This document shows, one piece after another, positions 38,501-49,628 of a DNA stretch of 64,000 bases. This DNA comes from Polytrichum commune (lineage: Eukaryota > Streptophyta > Polytrichopsida > Polytrichales > Polytrichaceae). Every line of letters begins with the position of its first letter. Position 1 is the stretch's first letter. The notes under the pieces are model-generated. The model was not told where the DNA came from, did no database searches, and was given only the letters and a program-made list of their open reading frames with translations. Location of the stretch: assembly GCA_950295325.1 (NCBI GenBank), contig OX485803.1, positions 58,295,554 to 58,359,553 on the forward strand, given 5' to 3'. A program made the translations under genes and the position numbers.

Positions 38501-39829
38501 CTTGGAGCCAGAGCAACAAAACATGCACTACAAGAAAGGACCTGTCTGAGAATACCTGTGCTTCTTTCCACGCCACCTAGGGTCCAATTGCTGCAAGAAT
38601 CCTTGCACCAAGTTGGTCACGCTTCTCCAGGCTACGAAGCTCAGCCATGCATTGTTCAGCATTGTGTAGCAATTGTCGGTCGATTATGACGCATTGCGGT
38701 GACTCTTGAATCAGGTGATACAAGTCCGCGATGCCTTGTTCTGGAGGAGGAGGGCCAATGTTCGGGTATGTGTTTTCCACTGTTAACGACGATGCATAAC
38801 GCCGAGCTTCATCTAGAACCTTTTCTCTAGTGGAATCCGGCGTGAAACTATACACTGATGTATTCGCCTCTACCTGCACTATGCCGGCCGTACTGTTTCC
38901 CTTTCCGGCGTCGACATGTATCAAGGTGAAGAATCCCTCCACATTGCCGAAATCCTCGGAGATCTTATGGCTGCAATCGCGGTCCTCTCTCACTAGCAAT
39001 AGCACTTCGTCGTCTCCAACTCTGTCCTTCTTCTTCTTCATTGCTTCCGCGAGCGAGGTAGTCTTCTTCTTGTTGCCGCCTTCGCGAACCTGTTTATTGC
39101 GCCCGGAACTTGGACCGTACCATTCGCGTCCCCGCTTCGACGACGCGCCCCGTATTGAAGGCTCATTTTTTGCTGACGGTTTACGAACGACCGGCACAAC
39201 ACCAGTAGGATTGTCGCTACCTTTTTCCTGCACTACAGTAGCACTACCTCTCTGGATTGCGTTCTGTACAAACCCTTCTATCCTTTCCGTCGTGGTGTGA
39301 AGCTCGGAAGAGGTAGGTGGAGCCGGAGCCTGTTTTAGCGTCTTCTCTTTGACCCTGACATCCTCTATACCTACACCGACCGATGTTTCTTTAGAGGTAG
39401 TCTTTGTGGTCCTGCTCTTCCTAGTCTTCGGCTGCACTACAGGGTCTGTATGGGCTACGTGGGCTACGTGAGCTGCAATCTCTCTCGGGTTCCACGGGCG
39501 CCGTCCCTCCTTCTCAGGAAACGACAAACCCACTCCCAAAAGGATGTCCTTCAAGAGGTGTTGCTCGCTCTGTGAAAATGTTGGGTACATTTTCAGAATT
39601 CCTGTTCCAACCTCCCTCCACTTTTTGCATTGGTCCTTGTAGCGATGATAAGATAGAGCATTCTTATCCGAGAAGTCCATGTGACAGTATTTGCACCAGT
39701 AATGGTATCGCTTCTCTGACCCAGGGTCCTCCCAGAAGTGATATCGGCACGTGTAGTGCGCTTCTATCACAAGAGCCTTGTACTCTTCCTCGGTGTATAG
39801 ACACGCACAAGGAACTCTACATTGCTTCA
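35558..39829 (-). pseudogene. Ulp1 (C48) protease-type element gene, copy 1, 3' part
   Basis: Continues from the 5' part at 52468 across the retrotransposon. Exons: 39829-38556, 38476-37580, 37468 to about 36806, 36679-35930 and 35833-35558, set from GT..AG sites and from the second copy. Order of domains: a C2HC zinc-finger-like motif (WCKYCHMDFSDKNAL..H..C), a basic linker, a conserved helical region (SVKPWNPY ... WGWSPLF ... PWKHT ... LMGFEGW), an RENVDIGW block, then the protease with His in CNHWSLAV (36232-36230), Asp in KFDSRP (36187) and Cys in DGWSCGYYV (36010-36008). The triad residues are all present. A TAG at 38579-38577 replaces a Trp that copy 2 keeps (GPW). The family removes SUMO-type modifiers or is used by elements for other roles; the role here is unknown. 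Confidence 0.72.
39825..39829. repeat. Target site duplication CTTCA (left)
   Basis: CTTCA directly before the 5' LTR, identical to 52468-52472 after the 3' LTR. Confidence 0.93.
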
Positions 39830-42668
39830 TGTGAACCCTTTGAGTGGTCCACCACTCTGCGGGATCACTTTTAGTTAGAATGTTAGCATTAAAAGTTAAA
39901 ATTGATAGGGAATTTAGGAAAAATTAGTTCATTTAGCATTTAGCCTAGAAGAAGGAAGGTCAAAATGAAACTAAGTAGTGCTAGAAGATAGCAAAGTAGA
40001 AAAAATATGCTAGCTAGTAAAAACAACTAGCTAAGCAAATATTAGTAGATGCTAGCTATTAAGCAAATGTTAGTAAATGCTAGCTAAGCAAGTGTTAGTT
40101 TATTAGTTAGTGTGAGGCACACAAGACTATTAGAGGTGGTTTAGGTAAGAAGATAAAATCGGCTTGAAGACTTTTGAAGACAAAAAAGAAAGAGAGCAAG
40201 AGGGCTACTTGCCCACTTGCCCCCTTGCCAACTCGATGGCGGAAAAATTAGAAAGATTTCTAAAGGTTTTCTGTCGGAGCCACCTCGGCGAGAGGATGGC
40301 AACCTCAACCGGGAAAACCCCCGAGCCAAAATTTCGGGAAAGGGTTTGAAAAATGGATCCGGTGGAGGAGGGGTCCAACCCTTTTGTGAGAGGGTTTAAA
40401 AACCCCTCCTTCCACCTTGTAGCTCTCTTTCTTTCTCTAGTTTTTGGGCGAAGCCCTGCTTCAATGTAGTTAGGAAAAAATCCTTTAGCATGTATTCTCA
40501 ATGGTCTAAAAGAAAGGCTTGAGAACCTCCTCTACTCTCTCTCTCCTAGTTAGGTTGTGTGTTTATTAACACACCAACAAAATTATTCCTTCTTTTGTAG
40601 AGGTAGGTTGGATGGTAGAGTTTTGAGTAGAGGCATTATAGACCTCATCTGCCAATGCCCTGAAGGCTTAGTTCAAAAGCTAGAACAAGATACTTATCAT
40701 TTTTCTAATAGAGAGATTTCATATAGCTATCCATAGCCGTTTCCCATTTGTGATTTGGTTGAGATGACAATTAGTTATGGATTTTCAAAGATGGAGTAGA
40801 AAAACTGGGTGGTCTTGTGGGTAGCGGCTGCTGGATCAGACCTGCGAGCCCAATAGGAATTTTAATTCCAAGAAATTATATTTTTCCCAAGTAGAACTTT
40901 TGTGTAGCTTTCCAAAATGGCTTAGAACATTTGATTTGAGCATGATTTTAATTAGATATGAATTGTGCAAGATGGGACACATAGTTTGAGAACTTTTGGT
41001 TGATTGCTGCATTACAGAGGACCTGCTGGGTTCACTTCGGCTTACCTTTCTAATCACATATTTTTATCAAATACATCTTTTTAATATCTCTCCAGGGTCA
41101 TATAGAACGTTTGATTTGACTAAGATTTGAATTAGATATGAATTGTTGAAGGCGAGATACATAGTTTAAGCCTTCTTGATTGACTGCTGTGTTACAAGGA
41201 GTCCGCTGAATTTCTATTAGCTTAACCTGCTGATGTCATAATTTTTCTAGTTAGAGCTTGTTCATAGCTTTCCAATGGTATAAGGAAAGCCTAGATCCAA
41301 GTAGTAAGGAATGTGCTATGAATTTTTGAAGTTAGAAGGTAGATAGGTGGGTTGGAAGGGTCGGTTGAATCGACCTCACACTTCCAACCCTCATAACTTT
41401 TGCATTTCTTATCCGATTAGAGTGATTTTTAGATCATTGGAAAGATAATTTGGTGCACTAAGTATAAATATTATGCTTAGGATTAAATTACAGGGAAGAA
41501 TAACACTTTATATTTTAATTGTTAACTAAGGTACGCTTACTACCAAACTAGTTACAAAGAAGGAGGCAAGGTCGACGCTCGGAAAGTGGAGCAAGGAAGG
41601 AGGTAGCGGCTCGGCCTACATCAAGCCCAAATCAACCGAGGAAAATTGAGGTAAATTAACTAACCTTAAGCCTTCCATTTAGGATTGGAGGGAGCACGGC
41701 TAAGGTACGCATCTCTAAACCCACTCACCTATCTCGTAAGGTCAAGTGGCTTGACCACTTGACCGCCAAGGGAGTACCCAATTCCATTGTTTTCGGGGCC
41801 CTTGGTATGTTTTGTGGTAGTAGCTTCATTTATTAGCAAGTTTCGTGTGTGGTAAGTCGGATTAATCACCGACACGACCACTCTGAATGTTGTTGGTGGA
41901 AAGGTGGGGTTAATGACCCGCGAATCCACTATTATGTTGTTGGCCCCATAGATTGGGAGTAATGGCCCCAATTTATGAAGATTGCGCAACAGGTTGAACC
42001 TACAGGTCGCCCGTCACCCTGGTCCCATTGAGTTGCATTTCGTGGTCTATCCAGTGTAAACACATTTAACAATCAAAACATACCAAATAAATCGTAAACC
42101 CTTGTTGGCAAGAGACCCGAGGTAAGGGGTGATGCCTAATATGTTAATGTAGTAAATTATGACGTGCAAACAAAAGTAAGTAATTAAGAAGGAATTTGTG
42201 TGAAGGGTGGGACTTAGGCCAAGTTCCCCCGCTTAGAAAACTAAATAAAACTAAATAAAGAAATAGGAATAATTGAATGGTCCATCAAATTGTCGTTATT
42301 CCGTTCGTTGAGTTAGGGTGGTATGAGTCACACCCGGTTGGGTGTATCAGAACCATCCCAATTCACAAATTATGATTGCCTTGGTTTCAAGGCTGGTGCG
42401 TCTGCGCGTAGAATAGGTTGTAGGTTAAGGTTAGAACTAGATATGAAATTGGTTAGTGGAGTTTAAAGCCACACTAGTAAAAAACTAAGGCCTAATCTCC
42501 GGAGGTACTACGACGCATATTTAATCTCCCTTAAAAATCTAACTACTCACGTTATACACCTATCATCCGGGTTCGGCTTGGGCGCCTGCAAATGCAGGCC
42601 ACCTTCACCGAAGGGCTTGTGTGATACTTTTAGGCTCCCTCGAAAGGGGGTGGCCCAAAAGTACCACA
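39830..42668 (+). repeat. 5' LTR, 2839 bp
   Basis: TGTGAACCC...GTACCACA. Contains a 10-bp-arm inverted repeat (GGTCAAGTGG / CCACTTGACC) at about 41738-41762. The short frames inside recur identically in the 3' LTR and are not genes. Promoter elements were not fixed. Confidence 0.95.
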
Positions 42669-42806
42669 TAATTGGTGTGTCTGCCGGGAGGGTGGATGCC
42701 CCTGCCATGCTCGAATGATATTTCTTTGAGTACTTATACGTTTAGACTAAGAGAAGAAGAGTTTAGTCCAATAGAAATTAGTCATACGTCATGGGCCACT
42801 TGTGCT

Positions 42807-45800
42807 ATGGTTAGTACTAGGGGACGATCGTACGACACCCCAACAACAACAACCGCATTTGCATCGGAGGCAACACCAGGTAAGAGGTCGAAGAACGAAC
42901 CACCAAAATCCGGAAAGACTAAGGAAAATAAATATCAAGGTCTAGGTCCAGAGTCCGAGCGTGAGAGGGAGAAATCCCCCACCCCACAAAGTCCGGTTAG
43001 GGTGGCACGACCCCAACTCATGGCGAATCCTTTGGATGCAATGATGGCTCCTAGAGGGCCTCCCATTGTAATGCCACAAGCATTAGCGCCAAGGGCGATG
43101 CCGAGTTATTTTCCGAAGTTCGGTGGCCTCCCGCATGAGGATCCTTCAACCCACATTGAACGATATATTGAGGTAATGTTGGCCAACGTGATAGCCGAAG
43201 ACACGTACAAACTCGTTTGGTTTTCTACTACGCTAGAGGGTATAGCGTATGAGTGGTACCGATCCCACGATGAGGGGACATTTAGGGACTGGCGAGCATT
43301 GCAGACGGCATTCCTTAGACAATTTAGACCGGAAATGGGCCAACAAAGCGCACTCGTGGCGTTAACGAACATGCGGCAAGGCCCATCCGAGGGTATTACA
43401 TCATACATCCGACGGTTCGAGACGGTGGTAACTCGTTATGTAGGAACCCTTCTCACAAATGACACGATTAAATTCTACTTCATACAAGGGTTCAACAAAC
43501 AAGGTACAATCCGAGAAATTCTTAACTCCAACCCTCAGGATTTGGAAGAAGCTAAAGCCGAGGCTAGGAGGATCGAAGGTGTAGACAAACAAAATGAGCG
43601 GATGTGGAATTGCACTATTGCACCTGTGCCAGCCTTCCTACCCACAACCTACATTCCTCCCGAGCAAAGTAAGCCTCCTCAGCTGGAGCCATCCCGACCG
43701 GATGCATACGCAGTCCACCGAGCGGCCCCGGTTCCTTTGGCTACGAGGCCACCCCCTGAGCTCTTAGCACTCCCTAGCCCTCCGAGCCACACCACGATCG
43801 AGGAGCTAGAACTTAGAGTTAAGAAGGCCAACGACGAGTTGAGGAGCGATGTCATGCAGTCGCTCAAGACCCTCACAGAGCAGCTAACAATGGCAATCAC
43901 GTCTAGGCCCTTAGCACAACCAGTTCCGCCGGCCTCGGAGGCGGGTAATTATGGCACCAACATTTGGTGTCGTAATTGCAACAAACCTGGCCACAGTAAT
44001 CAATTTTGCACAGAGCCTAGGTTCACAGGTAACCTAGTAGCCCCACCCCCCCGTCCACAACAAGGCCACTCCCAGACTCAAGCCCGGAACAACGGTAAAG
44101 GAGTTTGTCCCACTTGCGGCAAGGTTCACATTTTGGGGCCAGGTAAGTGTTGGATCGAGACGGGGGTGGTCTGCAACCATTGTGGGGGTAATCACCCGGT
44201 CGATAATTGTCGTAGGATTCTCGCGGAGCGACCCTCCCATTACTCTCAGCTGAATCAACAACTTCCGGCATTCTTCTATGATAGGAATCAACAGAACCAA
44301 GGAGGAATGTCGGTTAATTATCACCAAGGTAACCCACAAAGCAATGGCCAACAAAACTACGGTCCACCCAACCACCAAAACCAAGGTAATAGGGGGAACA
44401 ACTATCAAGGTCCACAAAATTTGTACCCTCAAAACCCCCCAGCCGGTGGTAGGCAAGCCGACTCGAACTTGGTAGGAATGGTAAGCCAACAGTATGTCCC
44501 TCAGATGGGCCGGAACCAACCAAATAGGTTCAACAATGGACCCCAAGTGGCACAACAAGGTAATACCTTCAATAACTCCCCTAATGAAGGCAACCCATTC
44601 TATGGGTACCAAATGAACCAAGGTCAGGCTTATGGTCTTAACGGTCAGTATACCGACAACCCTCCTCAACATCTTATGGGGAGTGGACAGGATACTAACC
44701 AACAATGGGCGCAAAACATGAATGGGCCTCCAACATCCCAAGGTCCCCTTAACCTTGGTCATGCACAAACCCAAGACGCGAGGTTCATTGATAACAATAG
44801 GGCGAGCACAAGTTGTTCAGCTCCATTCCTTCCTATCCCAAATGATAGTCATAGCAACTTCATCTCTCACGAGCTAGCCGATTCTTCTTTACGGGCTATC
44901 CTGGTTCCCCCTAAAAAACTAAAGCAGAAAATAGACGTGGCAGTGGTCACTAGGGCTCAGAAGAGGGCACAAACCGTGATGGGTGAAGGTTCCGAGAAGT
45001 CGAATGAGTCTGAAAAGTCACCAAAATTCGCAGAACTTCCAGAGTTCTTGCAGAACGCAGCCCTTAAGGCTAAGGTTCCCACAACTTCCCTAGAGCCTAA
45101 CCCTGATGACGAACCGGTAGAAGAACCATTACTGGAGGAAGAGGAAGACCTCTTCCGATTTGTGGATACAAGAGACACATGGGGCAATGGCCTGCCCGCT
45201 AACTTCCCACCGAAACCCCGGCCTAGTCGCGCCTTTAACCCGGCCGAGGACTACGACCTTTGGTCAGACCTTTGTAGCCTACGAGCCAACATTTCTTTGG
45301 CACAACTAATTCAAGTAGCTCCCGCCCTAAGAAAGGAATTCAAGGAAGGAGCCACCCAGGTTAGGAAGGCTAAAATCCCAACGATGGCAGTTGAGGTCCG
45401 AAGAACCCCCTTAGGGGACGAAGGACCAATCGAGGTGGAGGTTGAGATTATGGACAAAATAATCCCGCACACCCTGGTTGATGGGGGTAGTGGGATCAAT
45501 ATTATGCCACTCTTAACGTTGGAAAAACTTGGCCTCGAGCTCACTGGCCCTTCACCCTTTGTTATCAATGTCGCGGACCAAAGACAAGTCACCCCCCTTG
45601 GACAAGTAAAGGATTGCTTGATGAAAGTCGGGGGAGAAGTCTATACGATCACGTTTCAAGTTTTGAGGCTCCCTGTAACATCCAAAAGTTATCCGATACT
45701 TTTAGGTAGAGACTGGCTTCGGAGAGCAAATGCCACAACCGAGTGGTCTACGGGTACCTCCCAAATAACATTTGGGCCCCCTCACAACAGAACAACGACA

Positions 45801-48800
45801 AGAATTGCACTCCGTAAGCCTTCGACAGAATTCACGGAATCCGACCTACCCAAATCGAAGCCAGAACCCAACATAGTTTCGGTAGACTTAGCCAACCAAA
45901 CATTGGGCACTAAGACCCATTTAGGTCCAGTGAAGGACATGGGTCCCGGCCTCTATGGCTGGGAGGACACGGGCGAGTTTACGGCGTGGATGGAACTCAA
46001 CCCCGAAGAAACAAGTACCCACACCCAGGTGTACACTATTTCCGCCACCTGGGACACATCGCTGGGTTATCCGGGATTCACTTTGTTAACAGATGATCTA
46101 TCCATCGAATCAGTCTACGCCCTCGAGATAGACGGCACCCAACCAATGACGCTAGAGGATCTCTTACTCGAGGAAGATATCATGCCATCATTACACTTCA
46201 GGAACACCTCCACCGGAATTCAGGTAGGCCATGATTTCGCGTCATATCCCTCGGTGCCAAACGATTGGTATAAAGGCCCAACCAACCCCACAAGAGTGTC
46301 GGATGCAGACTGGCAGGAAATTGATGTTAGTCTACCTGGTGAGGAACCTAAATCCATCAAGATGGGTTCACAACTATCTCCCGGAGAAATCGCTGAATAC
46401 TCAAAGTTAGTCGTAGAGTTCAGAGACATTTTCGCTTGGTCCTATAAGGACCTCAAGGGTATACCTCCACATCTAGCCCAACATTCAATTCCACTAATCC
46501 CAGGGGCTAAACCAATCCGCCAAAAGGAACGGCGAATGAACCCTCGCCTCCAACTAGTAGTGAAAGCAGAGCTCGAGAAACTATTGGAGGCTGGATTCAT
46601 CCGACCAGTTGAAATCACGGATTGGGTTTCGCCAATGGTATTGGTGAAGAAGAAGAATGGTAAACTTCGGGTGTGCATCGATTATAGGAAGTTGAACGCG
46701 GCCACCCAAAAAGACCATTTCCCTCTGCCATTCATTAACCAGATACTAGATGAGGTAGCCGGCCACGAGTTGTACACGTTCATGGACGGTTACTCGGGAT
46801 ACAACCAGGTATCTATCAACCCCAAGGATTATCATAAGACCGCCTTTACTACACCTTGGGGTACTTTTATCTACTTGGTAATGCCATTTGGGCTCTGCAA
46901 TGGTCCATCAGCCTTCCAACGTGTGGTAACGGCGGTGTTCTTTGAGTTACTCCACCTCACAATGTCGGTGTTCATCGACGATTTTAGCACCCAAACGACA
47001 AAGGTAGCTCATCTTGAGGCACTGAGGGCTTGCTTCGTGAAGTGTAGGGCCAACGGAATAGCCCTCAATCCATCCAAAATGTACGTAGCCGTAACTCGGG
47101 GAGTTTTGCTAGGGTATGTGGTCTCGAAGACGGGAAAAGAACCAGATCCCGAGAAGATAGAGGTAATTACCAACTTGGAACCCCCGACCACGGTAAAAGG
47201 CATTCAAAGTGTGTTGGGCCACTTTGGATGGTACCGAGACATTATGTCCGATTACGCTACCGCAGCATTGCCCCTTACGAACTTGACTCGTAAGGAGACT
47301 CGATACGTTTGGACTCCCGAGTGTCAGGTAGGATTTGATGCCTTGAAGGCCAAACTCACCTCATATCCTTGCCTTGTACCCCCGAACTGGGACGTGCCAT
47401 TTCATGTTTACTGCGATGCCTCGTCAGTCGCAGTGGGGGCAGCCTTGTGCCAACCTTACGGCGACGAGAAGAAAGATAGGCCAGTGGCATTTGCAAGCAG
47501 GCAACTCACAACCGCGGAGAGGAATTACTCAACCACGGAAAGGGAATGCCTAGCCATGGTGTTCAGTGTCAAAAAATTTAGACACTACCTCCTTTTGAAC
47601 CCGGTAGTATTTTTCGTAGACCACCTCGCTCTCAGATACTTGGTCAACAAACCAGACCTTAGCGGGCGCTTAGCTAGGTGGGTGTTGCTTCTTGAGGAGT
47701 TTGACTACACTGTCGAATATAAGCCGGGTAGGATGCACAAACAAGCTGACCATTTGTCCCGCATCTCCAACAAGCTAGGAACTGAAGACATTGAGGACGA
47801 ATTTCCGGATGCGGACTTGTTTTTGGTAAGTGCAACCACTGAATGGTATGGCCACGTTGCGGAGTTCCTTAGCACACAAAGAATGCCCTCGGAACTCAAC
47901 AAAATTGAGAGAAGAAAGGTCCGAACAAATAGTAGACACTTTGCGATAATCGCAAACAGGTTGTATCGACGGGGAGTCGATGGGGTCCTCCGCAGATGCT
48001 TGTCATATGCGGAGGTCCCGGAAGCTTTAATAGCCTGCCACGATAGTGAGTGCGGGGGGCACTTCTCGGGTAGGTTAACTGCCCAAAAGGCGTTGAGGGC
48101 CGGTTATTTTTGGCCAACTATGTTCGCGGATGCGCAAGCTCACGCCGCAAAGTGTGACGCATGCCAAAGGTATTCTAGGAACGACTTGAGGCTAGAATTA
48201 CCCTTGATTCCATCGCTTCCCCTGACACCCTTCGAGATGTGGGGAATTGATTACATAGGACCCGTCCACCCAACATCGCCGCGGAAAATGGCCTACATAA
48301 TAATCGCGGTAGATTACCTCACGAAATGGGCAGAAGCTAAGGCGGTGAAGGTAGCAAACGCCGTGACCACTGCGGCATTCTTGCACGAGAACGTGATTGT
48401 TCGATTCGGAGTGCCAAAGGTATTGGTCAGTGATCGCGGAACCCACTTTTTGAACGAATTAATCGAAGCAATGACGGAGGGGTACGGCATTGACCACCGC
48501 AAAACCACTCCTTACCACCCTCAAACTAATGGGTTGGCTGAGAGAGTAAACCAAACCGTAGTGAGGATCCTACGCAAGACAGTCAACGACAACAAGCGGG
48601 ACTGGGACGTGAAGCTACCCTCGGCGCTATGGGCTTATAGGACGACTTTCAAGGTGACAACCAACCAAACGCTGTTTGCCCTTGTATATGGGATTGAAGC
48701 AGTGCTCCCAATTGAGTTGGAGATCCCCTCTTTGCGAATTGCAGTTGATTCACGACTTACGGTAGCCGAGTCACTAGCAGATAGGTTGCTAATGTTAGAG

Positions 48801-49091
48801 AGTCTTAGCGAGCGACGACGAGCTAGTGTGCAACATCTCGAGGCAATGCAACGGAGGCGCAAGGCCGTCTTCGACAAACGACACAAGGTAAGAACTTTGC
48901 AACCCGGGACGTTGGTGATGCTCCAAGATGCGAGGAAACTGGAGTTCCCAGGTAAGTTTGACGCCTTGTGGTTGGGCCCCTTTTGGATCACGAATGTGTA
49001 TGACAATAATTCGGTTCAATTGGCTACACTTGATGGCACATATTTCCCTACGCGAACTAACGGGGGTCGGTGTAAGTTGTATAATGTGTGA
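42807..49091 (+). CDS. Gag-Pol polyprotein of the Ty3/gypsy retrotransposon, 2094 aa
   Basis: ATG 42807 (MVSTRGRS) is the first in-frame ATG after the 5' LTR; the frame is uninterrupted to TGA 49091. Gag occupies roughly residues 1-780, with a zinc knuckle CRNCNKPGHSNQFC at about 388 and a second Cys/His motif (CNHCGGNHPVDNC) about 70 residues on, then a long Asn/Gln-rich stretch. Protease has LVDGGSG (Asp near 892). Reverse transcriptase has LPFGLCNGPSAF... and the catalytic FIDD (near 1391). RNase H has YCDASS (1537) and TERECLAM. Integrase has the HHCC finger (H..H, CDACQRY) and Asp 1815, Asp 1876, Glu 1912, the last pair spaced as in DD35E. Gag and Pol are fused in one frame, with no frameshift signal needed. 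All key residues are present, so it is probably functional. Confidence 0.92.
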   Translation: MVSTRGRSYDTPTTTTAFASEATPGKRSKNEPPKSGKTKENKYQGLGPESEREREKSPTPQSPVRVARPQLMANPLDAMMAPRGPPIVMPQALAPRAMPSYFPKFGGLPHEDPSTHIERYIEVMLANVIAEDTYKLVWFSTTLEGIAYEWYRSHDEGTFRDWRALQTAFLRQFRPEMGQQSALVALTNMRQGPSEGITSYIRRFETVVTRYVGTLLTNDTIKFYFIQGFNKQGTIREILNSNPQDLEEAKAEARRIEGVDKQNERMWNCTIAPVPAFLPTTYIPPEQSKPPQLEPSRPDAYAVHRAAPVPLATRPPPELLALPSPPSHTTIEELELRVKKANDELRSDVMQSLKTLTEQLTMAITSRPLAQPVPPASEAGNYGTNIWCRNCNKPGHSNQFCTEPRFTGNLVAPPPRPQQGHSQTQARNNGKGVCPTCGKVHILGPGKCWIETGVVCNHCGGNHPVDNCRRILAERPSHYSQLNQQLPAFFYDRNQQNQGGMSVNYHQGNPQSNGQQNYGPPNHQNQGNRGNNYQGPQNLYPQNPPAGGRQADSNLVGMVSQQYVPQMGRNQPNRFNNGPQVAQQGNTFNNSPNEGNPFYGYQMNQGQAYGLNGQYTDNPPQHLMGSGQDTNQQWAQNMNGPPTSQGPLNLGHAQTQDARFIDNNRASTSCSAPFLPIPNDSHSNFISHELADSSLRAILVPPKKLKQKIDVAVVTRAQKRAQTVMGEGSEKSNESEKSPKFAELPEFLQNAALKAKVPTTSLEPNPDDEPVEEPLLEEEEDLFRFVDTRDTWGNGLPANFPPKPRPSRAFNPAEDYDLWSDLCSLRANISLAQLIQVAPALRKEFKEGATQVRKAKIPTMAVEVRRTPLGDEGPIEVEVEIMDKIIPHTLVDGGSGINIMPLLTLEKLGLELTGPSPFVINVADQRQVTPLGQVKDCLMKVGGEVYTITFQVLRLPVTSKSYPILLGRDWLRRANATTEWSTGTSQITFGPPHNRTTTRIALRKPSTEFTESDLPKSKPEPNIVSVDLANQTLGTKTHLGPVKDMGPGLYGWEDTGEFTAWMELNPEETSTHTQVYTISATWDTSLGYPGFTLLTDDLSIESVYALEIDGTQPMTLEDLLLEEDIMPSLHFRNTSTGIQVGHDFASYPSVPNDWYKGPTNPTRVSDADWQEIDVSLPGEEPKSIKMGSQLSPGEIAEYSKLVVEFRDIFAWSYKDLKGIPPHLAQHSIPLIPGAKPIRQKERRMNPRLQLVVKAELEKLLEAGFIRPVEITDWVSPMVLVKKKNGKLRVCIDYRKLNAATQKDHFPLPFINQILDEVAGHELYTFMDGYSGYNQVSINPKDYHKTAFTTPWGTFIYLVMPFGLCNGPSAFQRVVTAVFFELLHLTMSVFIDDFSTQTTKVAHLEALRACFVKCRANGIALNPSKMYVAVTRGVLLGYVVSKTGKEPDPEKIEVITNLEPPTTVKGIQSVLGHFGWYRDIMSDYATAALPLTNLTRKETRYVWTPECQVGFDALKAKLTSYPCLVPPNWDVPFHVYCDASSVAVGAALCQPYGDEKKDRPVAFASRQLTTAERNYSTTERECLAMVFSVKKFRHYLLLNPVVFFVDHLALRYLVNKPDLSGRLARWVLLLEEFDYTVEYKPGRMHKQADHLSRISNKLGTEDIEDEFPDADLFLVSATTEWYGHVAEFLSTQRMPSELNKIERRKVRTNSRHFAIIANRLYRRGVDGVLRRCLSYAEVPEALIACHDSECGGHFSGRLTAQKALRAGYFWPTMFADAQAHAAKCDACQRYSRNDLRLELPLIPSLPLTPFEMWGIDYIGPVHPTSPRKMAYIIIAVDYLTKWAEAKAVKVANAVTTAAFLHENVIVRFGVPKVLVSDRGTHFLNELIEAMTEGYGIDHRKTTPYHPQTNGLAERVNQTVVRILRKTVNDNKRDWDVKLPSALWAYRTTFKVTTNQTLFALVYGIEAVLPIELEIPSLRIAVDSRLTVAESLADRLLMLESLSERRRASVQHLEAMQRRRKAVFDKRHKVRTLQPGTLVMLQDARKLEFPGKFDALWLGPFWITNVYDNNSVQLATLDGTYFPTRTNGGRCKLYNV

Positions 49092-49628
49092 CAGGTGCAA
49101 CTAGCGGATTAAATACGATGTGATACCTTTAGACCCAAGGCAAAGGCGGAGGGTTTCCAATTCCTGCAATAGGTGCTAGGTTAGAGGTCGGCCCTCCGTG
49201 GTCATTGTTTGAAGGAAACCAGTAGGGGGACCTTCTTTCTTCAGCGCCTGGGAATTGCTCTTGTAGTCCGAACTCTCTCCGAAGAGGAAGGAAGCGGGTT
49301 GAAAGTTTTTTCTTCTATAGCTCCAAGTTGCTCCCGCAAGGCGGAGGGGGTGTCCTAGATAGACACAAACCTAGTCCGGTGGGGGAGTGTGGCGGCTTTG
49401 AAGTGTTTTTTGGCTTTAGTATAGTACTATCTTCTTCTTTTCTCTCTCCTCTTCACATCTTTAAACGGATAAAAGTGCAAGTAATAATAAGAAATAAAAA
49501 AAAACAAAACAAAAATATATGTGTAAGTGGTGGTGTGCATGCAGGTGACCGTGTACCCAGGATTGGCGTGCGAGCAAGAGCTGGTGTTCGTAGCGCTCGA
49601 ACGAGCAGCTCCCCTGATGGCCGACATA
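49092..49628 (+). other. 3' untranslated region of the retrotransposon
   Basis: The clearest purine run (GGTGGGGGAGTG, about 49379-49390) is some 240 bp inside the 3' LTR rather than next to it, unusual for a polypurine tract. An AT-rich stretch with AAATAAAA-like runs follows at about 49480-49520. No gene. Confidence 0.5.

Larger units (their letters stand above)
30466..39440. promoter_or_regulatory. Dispersed 8-mer TGCACTAC, 17 exact copies
   Basis: First bases of copies on either strand: 30466, 30532, 30578, 30704, 31916, 31969, 32021, 32821, 33278, 34329, 34627, 35449, 36310, 37597, 38524, 39229, 39433. About two thirds are in introns, flanks or intergenic gaps. One-mismatch forms (for example CGCACTAC, GTAGTGCG) add more. 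One expects about 0.3 in 9 kb. Counted by eye. Confidence 0.8.

Noticed and set aside
40141-41989. Several frames repeated identically at 49940-51788
   Set aside because: They are in the two LTRs and identical because the LTRs are; there is no protein signature.
42669-42690. Assigning the primer binding site to a given tRNA
   Set aside because: TTGGTGTGTCTGCCGGGAG just after the 5' LTR looks like a primer site, but the tRNA cannot be named reliably without a tRNA set.
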